Shown here: in pieces, positions 1 to 7,288 of the stretch | Layout: the number at the start of each line of letters is the position of its first letter | Position numbering within the stretch: the stretch's first letter is position 1 | NCBI GenBank assembly: GCA_041618535.1 | Contig: JBFKFP010000059.1 | Location: 1 to 14,916, forward strand | Length of the DNA stretch: 14,916 nucleotides | Reading direction: 5' to 3' | DNA from: SHLJ01 sp041618535 | Lineage (GTDB): Bacteria; Bacteroidota; Bacteroidia; Flavobacteriales; Flavobacteriaceae | The notes under the pieces: model-generated | What the model was told of the DNA's origin: nothing | Database searches by the model: none | What the model saw: the letters and a program-made list of their open reading frames with translations, nothing else | Program-made: the position numbers and the translations under genes

Positions 1-371
1 CCAATCTCCTCCCGGATTATTGCAAGTAATTCTTTCAACTTGCCTTTCAGCACAACATGATAATCGGTTCCGTAGGCATATTTGCTGATCTTGGGAGCAT
101 CAGGATCATGCTGCTTTTGATCGGTATAATAATTGTAGATCAGGGAGATCACGCTTTTTGAGCCCTCTACTAATTTGGTCGGGTCAAGGCGTTTGTCGAA
201 ATGATTCTCCATATAACGCATCTCTCCATGCATATTGTCTTTTAGCCATTTTTCAAGGCGGGGAGCCTCCTCCTCCAAAAATCCGGCTTTACTGATTCCA
301 CAAGACAAAAAACCGAGGCGCCTGGCTTCGGTTTTGATCAATTCAGTATATCTGGATTTTAAATGCGACAT
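1..371 (-). CDS. queG: Epoxyqueuosine reductase QueG, N-terminal part (runs off the left edge)
   Basis: The reading frame opens at an ATG whose complement is at 369-371 and stays open to the window edge, giving 123 codons (MSHLKSRYTELIKTEARRLG...). The segments GFLSCGISKAGFLEEEAPRL, EKWLKDNMHGEMRYMENH and KLVEGSKSVISLIYNYY match the start of QueG, which corresponds to its DUF1730-type N-terminal domain. QueG is a cytosolic cobalamin- and [4Fe-4S]-dependent enzyme that reduces epoxyqueuosine to queuosine at tRNA position 34. The catalytic cofactor-binding region and ferredoxin-like cysteines would lie beyond the edge and cannot be checked. The gene follows the di-heme peroxidase gene by 68 bases on the same strand. 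A short inverted repeat sits directly upstream of the start. Identification is by family recognition of the N-terminus only. Confidence 0.88.
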   Translation of the reverse strand, partial: MSHLKSRYTELIKTEARRLGFLSCGISKAGFLEEEAPRLEKWLKDNMHGEMRYMENHFDKRLDPTKLVEGSKSVISLIYNYYTDQKQHDPDAPKISKYAYGTDYHVVLKGKLKELLAIIREEI

Positions 372-373
372 CT

Positions 374-388
374 TAGTTTACGAAACTA
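374..388. repeat. Short inverted repeat just upstream of queG
   Basis: TAGTTT at 374-379 and AAACTA at 383-388 are exact inverted copies separated by ACG. The repeat ends two bases before the queG start codon, so it would lie in the extreme 5' leader or the promoter. No function is shown; it could be a small hairpin, an operator half-site pair, or chance in AT-rich DNA. Confidence 0.35.
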
Positions 389-439
389 CAATTTAGATTC
401 AATAATCTCCCGTGAGATAAAGAAAATAAAAATTTGCAG

Positions 440-1780
440 TTATTCACACCCCAGTTCGGCAGCAGACATGTAATCGGCATTCGGGAAGCAGTTTCCTGTT
501 GGCAACTCTGTCGGCACGTAGCGATACAGATTACTGTCGTACAAAGCATGTTCCAGAAATACCACCAACTTGTTTATTTGATCTTCGTTAAGGTCCAGAG
601 AAGTAAACAATGGAGACAATTTATTTAACGGGACCTCCGGATTCTCGGCTATGGCATTGTTTTTATATTCAATAACTTCTTTCAAAGTTTGAAAACTGCC
701 GCCATGACCATAGAAGCTGACATCTTTCAAATTATACAGCTGAGGGGTTTTGAATTTAAAATCGTCCTCAGGATTCCCGGTAAACCCGCCTCTTCCCTTT
801 CTGGTCTCCAAATCAACTTCAGTAGTGATGTTCTCTCCGGCTAAATCATTCATTCCAAGTGCATGAAAAGTCATACTGTTTAAACCTGGGCCTGAATGAC
901 AGATGTAGCATTTTCCTTCATTGAAAAACACCAAAGCACCTTCAATCTCATCATCACTCAGTGCACTGGTATCTCCTTTTAACCACTCCTGGAAAGGCGA
1001 TTGATTCGGGAGCAAGGTGCGCTCGTATGCTGCGATAGCCAGGGCAGCGTTTACCTTCGTATAACGGTCTTCGGGAAGATGATTTGGGAAGGCTTCATCA
1101 AACATGATCTTGTATGGTGAATTCATTATATCTTCCGCATTTACCTCTAATCGATGAACATCCAGCCCTGCGATAACCTGAGTTTCTACGCCCTGAAATC
1201 CGAAATTATTCGCTTCTTTGGGTGAGCCGGCCGTCCAATTAGCTTCAGTCCCGGCATTAGTTCCCGTAGCACCAAACTGCCCGTTCCATAACATTACATC
1301 CTGAAAGGCGACATTGAGAGCAGAAGGAGTGCGAATAGGCTGGACATCGATGTCATCCTCAAGATATTGCGGGTCCTTATGCCGTCCTTCTCCCTGAATT
1401 CCAAATCCTAAGCCACCTTCACCTATGCCTTGCTTTATACCGCTCTGAAATCCAGCATTCACATGGTGACAGCTTGCACAGGAATACTTATGCATTCCTT
1501 CCTCCATATTTGGATTTGTTGCGAGGCTTGTTTCATGGAAGAGAAATCTTCCCAGATCTACCTTTGCCAGGGATAACGGATTGTTCGGATCTGATGGAAT
1601 TGCCGTGAAATCATTTTCCAAAGGAAGCAAAAGAGAGGTTTTTGAACCGTACAATTCAATGATCCTCGCCTCTAATTCAGTCTGGGCAGATCGAGGTTCA
1701 TAGCTATCATCAGAAATACAAGAGTTTAACACTAAGAGGCTTCCGATTAACAGGAGGTTAATCTTAAATGAATAATTCAT
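440..1780 (-). CDS. Di-heme cytochrome c peroxidase family lipoprotein (CCP/MauG type)
   Basis: A 446-residue protein with a lipoprotein signal (hydrophobic residues 7-19, lipobox ending at Cys21), so it is probably anchored in an envelope membrane facing the periplasm or outside. Two heme c sites are visible: CASCH at 101-105 and CYICH at 291-295. The spacing of about 190 residues and flanking motifs (LGRFLFHETSLATN near 77-89, PIRTPSALN near 148-156, FYGHGGSFQTLKEVIEY near 356-372) fit the bacterial cytochrome c peroxidase/MauG superfamily. In that family a high-potential and a low-potential heme reduce peroxide with electrons from a c-type cytochrome. True peroxidase activity versus a MauG-like oxidase role cannot be decided here. 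Two extra cysteines lie near the C-terminus (431 and 445). The gene lies between ruvB and queG. A link to the upstream respiratory genes is possible but unproven. Confidence 0.9.
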   Translation of the reverse strand: MNYSFKINLLLIGSLLVLNSCISDDSYEPRSAQTELEARIIELYGSKTSLLLPLENDFTAIPSDPNNPLSLAKVDLGRFLFHETSLATNPNMEEGMHKYSCASCHHVNAGFQSGIKQGIGEGGLGFGIQGEGRHKDPQYLEDDIDVQPIRTPSALNVAFQDVMLWNGQFGATGTNAGTEANWTAGSPKEANNFGFQGVETQVIAGLDVHRLEVNAEDIMNSPYKIMFDEAFPNHLPEDRYTKVNAALAIAAYERTLLPNQSPFQEWLKGDTSALSDDEIEGALVFFNEGKCYICHSGPGLNSMTFHALGMNDLAGENITTEVDLETRKGRGGFTGNPEDDFKFKTPQLYNLKDVSFYGHGGSFQTLKEVIEYKNNAIAENPEVPLNKLSPLFTSLDLNEDQINKLVVFLEHALYDSNLYRYVPTELPTGNCFPNADYMSAAELGCE

Positions 1781-1849
1781 AACAAGGTTGATTTAAGGTC
1801 GGAAAATTTAACAGGAAAAAGTTAATAGGAGAATAAAAAACGATGAAGT

Positions 1850-1863
1850 TCAATTATAATTGA
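1850..1863. repeat. 14-bp perfect AT-rich palindrome in the ruvB-peroxidase gap
   Basis: TCAATTATAATTGA is a perfect palindrome about 70 bases upstream of the peroxidase start codon and about 45 bases after the ruvB stop. The rest of the 129-base gap (1781-1909) is AT-rich and shows neither a clear terminator nor a good TAnnTTTG match for the peroxidase gene. The palindrome could be a regulator-binding site, but its composition makes chance plausible. Confidence 0.35.
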
Positions 1864-1909
1864 CAAATTGGAGCATTAATACTCAATGCAAGGCCGTATT
1901 GCAGGATTA

Positions 1910-2932
1910 TCAGAAAAGGCCACCCTGCATTCCGTCTTTGATCCTTCCAAGGTGTTTATAGGCATGCTCAGTCACTTCCCTGCCACGCGGTGTTCTCAAA
2001 ATAAAGCCTTCCTGGATTAAAAAAGGTTCATATACCTCTTCGATGGTTTCTGCATTTTCACCCACGGCTGTTGCGAGTGTGGTGATTCCTACAGGGCCTC
2101 CTTTGAATTTATCGATAATGGTTGAAAGGATCTTATTGTCCATCTCATCCAATCCGTGGACATCCACATTCAAAGCCTTCAAGCCGTATTTGGCGATCTT
2201 AATGTCGATGTTTCCGTCACCCTTTATCTGCGCAAAATCTCTCACCCTTCTCAGTAGTGCGTTAGCTATTCTTGGCGTACCACGACTTCGACCGGCAATT
2301 TCGATGGCAGATTCCATAGAAATAGGGACATTCAGGATCCTTGCGCTTCGCTGAACTATTGTCGAAAGTAATTCTGTGGAATAATAATTAAGCCGGTTAC
2401 TTATACCGAAGCGGGCTCGCATCGGAGCGGTGAGCAATCCGGAGCGAGTGGTAGCACCAATAAGGGTAAAAGGACTTAGATTGATCTGTACCGACCTTGC
2501 ATTCGGTCCAGACTCTATCATGATATCGATCTTATAATCTTCCATGGCCGAATAGAGATATTCCTCTATCACCGGGCTTAGCCTGTGGATCTCATCTATG
2601 AAGAGAACATCCCTTTCTTCCAGGTTAGTGAGCAACCCTGCCAGATCACCCGGTTTATCCAATACCGGCCCCGAGGTCACCTTTATTCCAACTCCGAGTT
2701 CCTGGGCCAGGATATGGGCCAGGGTGGTTTTTCCCAGTCCGGGCGGGCCATGAAACAAGGTGTGGTCAAGTGCGTCAAAGCGCTGGTTAGCCGCTTCGAC
2801 AAAAACCTTAAGATTTTCAATAACTTGTTCCTGGCCGGTAAAATCATCAAAACTAAGAGGCCTCAGGGCCCTTTCAACTTCATGTTCTTCCGAAGAAAAG
2901 TTATCGCTTGCAGGATTCAGGTTTTCATTCAT
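1910..2932 (-). CDS. ruvB: Holliday junction branch migration DNA helicase RuvB
   Basis: A 340-residue AAA+ ATPase, normal length for RuvB. Visible motifs are LRPLSFDDFTGQEQV at the start of the ATPase domain, Walker A GPPGLGKTT at about 62-70, Walker B DEIH at about 113-116, GATTRSGLLTAPMRARFG with the sensor and arginine-finger region, and the C-terminal winged-helix segment TPRGREVTEHAYKHLG. RuvB hexamers drive RuvA-bound Holliday junctions during recombination and repair in the cytoplasm. I chose the ATG at 2932 (MNENLNPASDNF) over an in-frame TTG nine bases upstream because the ATG matches the usual N-terminus of flavobacterial RuvB. The gene lies after the terminator of the respiratory operon, so it probably has its own promoter. 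No ruvA or ruvC is nearby. Confidence 0.97.
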   Translation of the reverse strand: MNENLNPASDNFSSEEHEVERALRPLSFDDFTGQEQVIENLKVFVEAANQRFDALDHTLFHGPPGLGKTTLAHILAQELGVGIKVTSGPVLDKPGDLAGLLTNLEERDVLFIDEIHRLSPVIEEYLYSAMEDYKIDIMIESGPNARSVQINLSPFTLIGATTRSGLLTAPMRARFGISNRLNYYSTELLSTIVQRSARILNVPISMESAIEIAGRSRGTPRIANALLRRVRDFAQIKGDGNIDIKIAKYGLKALNVDVHGLDEMDNKILSTIIDKFKGGPVGITTLATAVGENAETIEEVYEPFLIQEGFILRTPRGREVTEHAYKHLGRIKDGMQGGLF

Positions 2933-2938
2933 CTCACA

Positions 2939-2946
2939 CAAATATA
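2939..2946 (-). promoter_or_regulatory. Possible -7 element (TATATTTG) for ruvB
   Basis: The minus strand reads TATATTTG, an exact match to the Bacteroidota -7 consensus TAnnTTTG, only six bases before the ruvB ATG. A start point 5-7 bases downstream would make the transcript almost leaderless. No TTG -33 element is present at the usual 17-23 base spacing, because that DNA is the terminator hairpin. The call rests on the -7 match and on the need for a promoter after the terminator. Confidence 0.3.
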
Positions 2947-2950
2947 ACTA

Positions 2951-2979
2951 AAAAGCCCTTCGGAATCCGAAAGGCTTTT
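2951..2979 (-). terminator. Intrinsic terminator of the act-cox operon
   Basis: On the minus strand AAAAGCCTTTCGG pairs with CCGAAGGGCTTTT across a three-base loop (ATT). This gives a 13-bp stem with one G-U wobble, and the stem runs into five consecutive U. On the plus strand the same position is an A-C mismatch, so the hairpin is better formed by minus-strand RNA. It begins 24 bases after the coxA stop codon and ends before ruvB, as expected for the end of the respiratory operon. Confidence 0.85.
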
Positions 2980-3003
2980 AGTAATCTTATTGTATGTTTC
3001 AGC

Positions 3004-4797
3004 CTAATGCTGAAGCTCTTCTTCTCCTTCTTTCAGCGGGACATTTTGAGGAACGAAATCATCGTCATGCCCTGGCTTGCTGTAATCGTACGCCCAACGG
3101 TATACATGAGGTATATCTCCTTCCCAGTTCCCGTGAATATGCTTGATAGGCGCCGTCCATTCGAGGGTGTTCGACTTCCATGGGTTTTGCTCTGTTCTCT
3201 TTCCGTAGAACATGCTGTAGAAGAAGTTCCAGATGAATACCAGTTGAAATGCTCCACCGATAAGGGCAAAGGTTGTGACAACTACATTCACATTAGACAG
3301 ATCATCGAATAGCGGGAACGCACTGTTAGTGTAATATCGACGTGGAAGTCCTGCCATTCCGATAAAGTGCATAGGAAAGAAAACACCGTAAGCACTTATA
3401 GCGGTAACCCAGAAATGTATGTATCCCAGGTTTTTATTCATCATTCTCTTGAACATTTTTGGATACCAGTGATAAACCCCGGCAAAAAGTCCGTATAGTG
3501 CCGAGATACCCATCACGAGGTGGAAGTGGGCCACCACAAAATAGGTGTCGTGCACGTTGATATCAAGAGCACTGTCTCCCAGGATGATCCCGGTAAGACC
3601 TCCTGTGATAAAGGTTGAAACCAGGCCGATGGAGAATAACATCGCAGGGTTAAACTGAAGGTTACCCTTCCAGAGCGTGGTTATATAGTTAAATGCTTTT
3701 ACTGCAGATGGAATTGCGATCAGCAGGGTTGTAAAGGTAAAGACCGATCCCAGGAATGGGTTCATTCCGGAAACGAACATATGGTGTCCCCAAACGATTG
3801 TTGAAAGGAATGCGATCGCAAGTATTGATGCCACCATGGCTCGATAGCCGAAGATCGGTTTTCTGGCGTTTGTCGCTAAAACCTCGGAGGTGATTCCAAG
3901 AGCAGGCAATAATACGATATACACTTCGGGGTGTCCAAGGAACCAGAATAGGTGTTCGAACAACACAGGCGATCCTCCCTGGTAATGTAGTACCTCTCCC
4001 TGGATAAAGATATCAGACAGGAAGAAGGAGGTTCCGAAGCTTCTGTCCATGATCAGCATAAGTGCGGCAGACAAGAGAACAGGGAATGAGATCACACCGA
4101 TTACAGCGGTGATCAGAAATGCCCATATTGTCAACGGTAATCTTGTCATGGTCATTCCTTTTGTTCTGAGGTTTACCACTGTTACGATGTAGTTCAGTGA
4201 TCCCAGCAGTGATGAAGCGATGAAAATGGCCATGGATACAAGCCAGAGGGTCATCCCTGCGCCTGATCCCGGTTGCGCCATTGGTAAGGCACTTAAGGGA
4301 GGATAAATAGTCCAACCCGCTGCGGCAGGACCCATTTCAACAAACAGGGAAATCACCATTATCAAACTCGACAGGAAGAACAGCCAGTAGGATACCATAT
4401 TAAGGAATCCGGAGGCCATATCCCTCGCACCACATTGCAATGGAATCAAGAGGTTTGAAAACGTACCACTCAAACCGGCAGTCAGGACAAAGAATACCAT
4501 TATGGTTCCGTGAATTGTAACCAGTGCCAGGTAAATATCGGCATCCATTACACCTTCTGGCGCCCATTTCCCTAGCAGGGCTGAAAAAAGGACATTGGGC
4601 TTCTCTGGCCATGCCAGCTGAATTCTCATCAGGAGTGACATGATAATTCCGATGATTCCCATTAAAAGCCCTGTGATCAGGTATTGCTTAGAGATCATCT
4701 TATGATCCTGGCTGAAAATATATTTGGTTATAAAGGTCTCTTTATGATGATGATGTCCGTGGTCGTCGTGTGCGTGTGTTTCTGCGTGTGCTGACAT
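3004..4797 (-). CDS. coxA: Cytochrome c oxidase subunit I (aa3-type, A-family heme-copper oxidase)
   Basis: A 597-residue, multi-span membrane protein and the catalytic subunit that reduces O2 to water and pumps protons. Heme a ligands are His96 and His426; the heme a3 ligand is His424. CuB ligands are His289, His338 and His339, with Tyr293 placed for the His-Tyr crosslink. Glu291 in GHPEVY, Asp126 in GARDMA (D-channel entry) and Lys367 in IPSAVK (K-channel) mark it as A-type. His416-Asp417 are the usual subunit I Mg ligands. The N-terminus is His-rich (eight His in residues 1-18) before the conserved FSQDHKMISKQYL. The gene starts 29 bases after coxB and is the last gene before the terminator. 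Subunits III and IV are not in the window. Confidence 0.97.
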   Translation of the reverse strand: MSAHAETHAHDDHGHHHHKETFITKYIFSQDHKMISKQYLITGLLMGIIGIIMSLLMRIQLAWPEKPNVLFSALLGKWAPEGVMDADIYLALVTIHGTIMVFFVLTAGLSGTFSNLLIPLQCGARDMASGFLNMVSYWLFFLSSLIMVISLFVEMGPAAAGWTIYPPLSALPMAQPGSGAGMTLWLVSMAIFIASSLLGSLNYIVTVVNLRTKGMTMTRLPLTIWAFLITAVIGVISFPVLLSAALMLIMDRSFGTSFFLSDIFIQGEVLHYQGGSPVLFEHLFWFLGHPEVYIVLLPALGITSEVLATNARKPIFGYRAMVASILAIAFLSTIVWGHHMFVSGMNPFLGSVFTFTTLLIAIPSAVKAFNYITTLWKGNLQFNPAMLFSIGLVSTFITGGLTGIILGDSALDINVHDTYFVVAHFHLVMGISALYGLFAGVYHWYPKMFKRMMNKNLGYIHFWVTAISAYGVFFPMHFIGMAGLPRRYYTNSAFPLFDDLSNVNVVVTTFALIGGAFQLVFIWNFFYSMFYGKRTEQNPWKSNTLEWTAPIKHIHGNWEGDIPHVYRWAYDYSKPGHDDDFVPQNVPLKEGEEELQH

Positions 4798-4826
4798 AAT
4801 CTTTGCTTTAATTTTTCTTTTCTTTT

Positions 4827-5897
4827 TTAGTTCTGTACGAGGCTATCCTTGAACAATCTCTGTTCTTTCATCCAGGCTTCGTACTCCTCTTCAGATTCAA
4901 CAATAATCTTCATCTGCATATTGTAATGCGATTTACCACAAATCTTATTACAAAGTAAAAGATAGTCGAATTCATATCGATCAAGAGCTGCCTCGCCATT
5001 CCTGACCAGTTCTTCGCTTTTTTCTGTTCTTATTTTATTGATGTTGGCCACCTTATCTATCATCTCGGGAGTCTGACGCATTTCTTCAGTGGTCATAGTC
5101 GGAGTAAATGAGAATTCGGTCACCATTCCGGGAACGCAGTTCATCTGGGCCCTGAAATGAGGCATATATGCCGAATGTAAAACATCCTGGGAGCGCATTT
5201 TGAATATCACCTGTCGCCCTTTTGGCAAATGAAGTTCGGTAGTGATAACATCGTCCTGGGCGTAAGGATCGGATTCATCCACACCAAGGATATTGGCGTT
5301 ATCTATATTTATCAAACGCACGTTTGCTTTTCCTAGGACATTATCGTCTCCTGCATACCGTGCCTTCCAGTTAAATTGCTGGGCATAAAGCTCAACAACA
5401 AGGGCATCCTCTTCCTCTTCAAAGTTCATAATGTCTGACCAGGTGAACAATCCGTAGATAATAAGTCCGGCAAGAACGATCACGGGAATTATGGTCCAAA
5501 TAAACTCCAGTTTATCATTATCTGCATAGAACAAGGCTTTTTTTCCTTTTTCACCTTTGTATTTGAAGGCGAAATAATGCAATAGGAACTGGGTTATAGT
5601 TTGTACTATGAAGATAATGACCATTGATATGATCATCAGGTTGTCGATTTGAGGCCCATGTTCCGAGGCTGCATTATCAAGCAGAGGAAAACTACCCCAT
5701 TTAACGAAGCCAATGATGGTTATGACGTAGATAAACACCAAAAACATCAACATCAGAATCCCGTTTACACGGTTATCATTATCGTTAGCTACTTGCGAAC
5801 TCTCGCGCTTGGCATTGGCAAGATCAAATATTTTTACCATTTGCCAAACAGCAACTGTGATACTCAGTAAAACTAAAATTATTAAAACAGCATTCAT
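4827..5897 (-). CDS. coxB: Cytochrome c oxidase subunit II (CuA protein, no fused cytochrome c domain)
   Basis: A 356-residue membrane protein that takes electrons from cytochrome c into the bimetallic CuA centre. The canonical two-helix hairpin is at about 85-110 and 132-152 (with WTIIPVIVL). Two further hydrophobic segments precede it at about 3-23 and 46-65. The soluble cupredoxin domain shows QQFNWKARY (about 173-181), His241 in DVLHS, and the CuA cluster Cys316, Cys320, His324 and Met327. The usual Glu between the two Cys is Lys318. About 58 residues separate VPGM from Cys316, so there is a charged insertion of roughly 38 residues compared with classical subunit II. The protein ends 29 residues after Met327 with no CxxCH, unlike caa3 enzymes. 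It sits between actF and coxA. Confidence 0.95.
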   Translation of the reverse strand: MNAVLIILVLLSITVAVWQMVKIFDLANAKRESSQVANDNDNRVNGILMLMFLVFIYVITIIGFVKWGSFPLLDNAASEHGPQIDNLMIISMVIIFIVQTITQFLLHYFAFKYKGEKGKKALFYADNDKLEFIWTIIPVIVLAGLIIYGLFTWSDIMNFEEEEDALVVELYAQQFNWKARYAGDDNVLGKANVRLINIDNANILGVDESDPYAQDDVITTELHLPKGRQVIFKMRSQDVLHSAYMPHFRAQMNCVPGMVTEFSFTPTMTTEEMRQTPEMIDKVANINKIRTEKSEELVRNGEAALDRYEFDYLLLCNKICGKSHYNMQMKIIVESEEEYEAWMKEQRLFKDSLVQN

Positions 5898-5927
5898 CTG
5901 TATATTCTTTCGTCTAAATTGTTTTTA

Positions 5928-7265
5928 TTAATAATGGAAAACCTCGCTCTCCTTGATAAATGGATTTCCTGCGGCCTTTAAAGGTGCCTTCGACAAAGCG
6001 TAGAATACCAGCAGAAGGAACAAGCCTCCGAACAGCATTACGGCGCTTATTTCAGGCAGTCCGATAAACCAGCTCTCACCAACCGTAGCCGGCATAATCA
6101 TATTGAAAACGTCCATGTAATGACCTATCAGGATCACTATTCCGGCCATTATGATAAACCATGGTATGCGCTTATAATCGCTGTTCATCAGAACCAGGAA
6201 TGGGAACACGAAATTCATTACTACCATTCCGAAAAATGGTAATTTGTAATGCTCGAATCTCGCTGTGAAATACACAACCTCTTCAGGGATATTCGCATAC
6301 CAGATCAGCATGAATTGAGAGAACCAAAGATAGGTCCAGAAGATGCTGATCCCGAACATGAACTTAGCCAGATCGTGCAAGTGGCTGTCATTAACGAACT
6401 CTAGCAGACCTTTCGATTTCAAATAAATAGTAATAAGCGCGATTACCGTAATCCCGCTAACGAACATGCTTGCGAAAACATACCAACCGAACAGCGTACT
6501 GAACCAGTGCGGATCTACGCTCATCACCCAATCCCATGACATCATGGAAGATGTGATAAGATAAAATACAAGGAAAGCCGCTGAGATCCTGAATAGCTTT
6601 TTGAAATTACTGGTATTTTCTGAATGGTCCTGTGCCAGTGAAAATTTTCTGGCGAAATACCTGTATAAGCTCCATCCCGCGATAAAGATTGATGCGCGGA
6701 TTAAGAAGCTGGTCACATTCAGATATCCCGACTTAGCGTTAATGATCTTATCTTCTGCTACTACTTCAGGATCCATCCAAATAAAAAGATGATCTCCTGC
6801 CCAAAGAGCTATAGCAACAACAATAAGAGCTCCAGGGAAAACATAATAGGAAATTCCTTCCATTACCCTGAATAACACCGGTGACCATCCTGCCTGAGAG
6901 GCGTGTTGTACAGCATAGAATGCCAGGGCTCCCAGAGCAATCATGAAAAAGAAGAACGCTGCCACGTATAGTGCCGCATAAGGCCTGTTGTGAATTTGAT
7001 GCATGATATGCTCGGCGTGCTCATCATCATGGGCTTCCTCTCCGTGTGAGTCGGAAGCAGCATGCCCGGTCTCATCTGCATGTGTATCGGTTGCAGCTGC
7101 CGCATGATCACCGCCATGGTGAGAGGCTGCTTCTGCCGCCATCATTTCCTTAACATCATCAATCGTTGTGTGATGTGCACTATTATAGCTCATGAACCAG
7201 CCTATGGCGCCAAGAACGATCAGAACGATTGAAAAAATCTTAAGTCTGTTGGATAATGTATACAT
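5928..7265 (-). CDS. actF: ACIII membrane subunit ActF (quinol:cytochrome c oxidoreductase)
   Basis: About 445 residues with roughly ten predicted membrane helices, an NrfD/PsrC-like subunit related to ActC and part of the membrane core of ACIII. Recognisable segments include NRPYAALYVAAFFFFMIALGALAFYA, AGWSPVLFRVMEGIS and MMSWDWVMSVDPHWFST. After the first helix (about 10-27) residues 49-92 hold eleven His mixed with Asp, Glu and Ala, a likely flexible or metal-binding loop. I chose the ATG at 7265 (MYTLSNRLKIF) over the longest frame from 7340, which would overlap actE by 52 bases and add 25 residues with no membrane character. The chosen start leaves 23 bases after the actE stop. Assignment to ActF rests on sequence feel and order directly after actE. 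Confidence 0.93.
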   Translation of the reverse strand: MYTLSNRLKIFSIVLIVLGAIGWFMSYNSAHHTTIDDVKEMMAAEAASHHGGDHAAAATDTHADETGHAASDSHGEEAHDDEHAEHIMHQIHNRPYAALYVAAFFFFMIALGALAFYAVQHASQAGWSPVLFRVMEGISYYVFPGALIVVAIALWAGDHLFIWMDPEVVAEDKIINAKSGYLNVTSFLIRASIFIAGWSLYRYFARKFSLAQDHSENTSNFKKLFRISAAFLVFYLITSSMMSWDWVMSVDPHWFSTLFGWYVFASMFVSGITVIALITIYLKSKGLLEFVNDSHLHDLAKFMFGISIFWTYLWFSQFMLIWYANIPEEVVYFTARFEHYKLPFFGMVVMNFVFPFLVLMNSDYKRIPWFIIMAGIVILIGHYMDVFNMIMPATVGESWFIGLPEISAVMLFGGLFLLLVFYALSKAPLKAAGNPFIKESEVFHY

Positions 7266-7288
7266 GTTGATTGTTCTCTTTTCTAATC

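Noticed and set aside
405..418. Hairpin ATCTC-CCGT-GAGAT as a terminator for the peroxidase gene
   Set aside because: The stem is only five pairs and no U-tract follows on the minus strand, so there is no good case for termination.
2933..2941. TTG start for RuvB three codons upstream
   Set aside because: The ATG at 2932 gives the usual RuvB N-terminus, and the TTG overlaps the possible -7 element.
4013..4315. Minus-strand 100-codon frame within coxA
   Set aside because: It is in a different frame from the heme-copper oxidase sequence, which is continuous and complete across this stretch. There is no sign of a frameshift in coxA.
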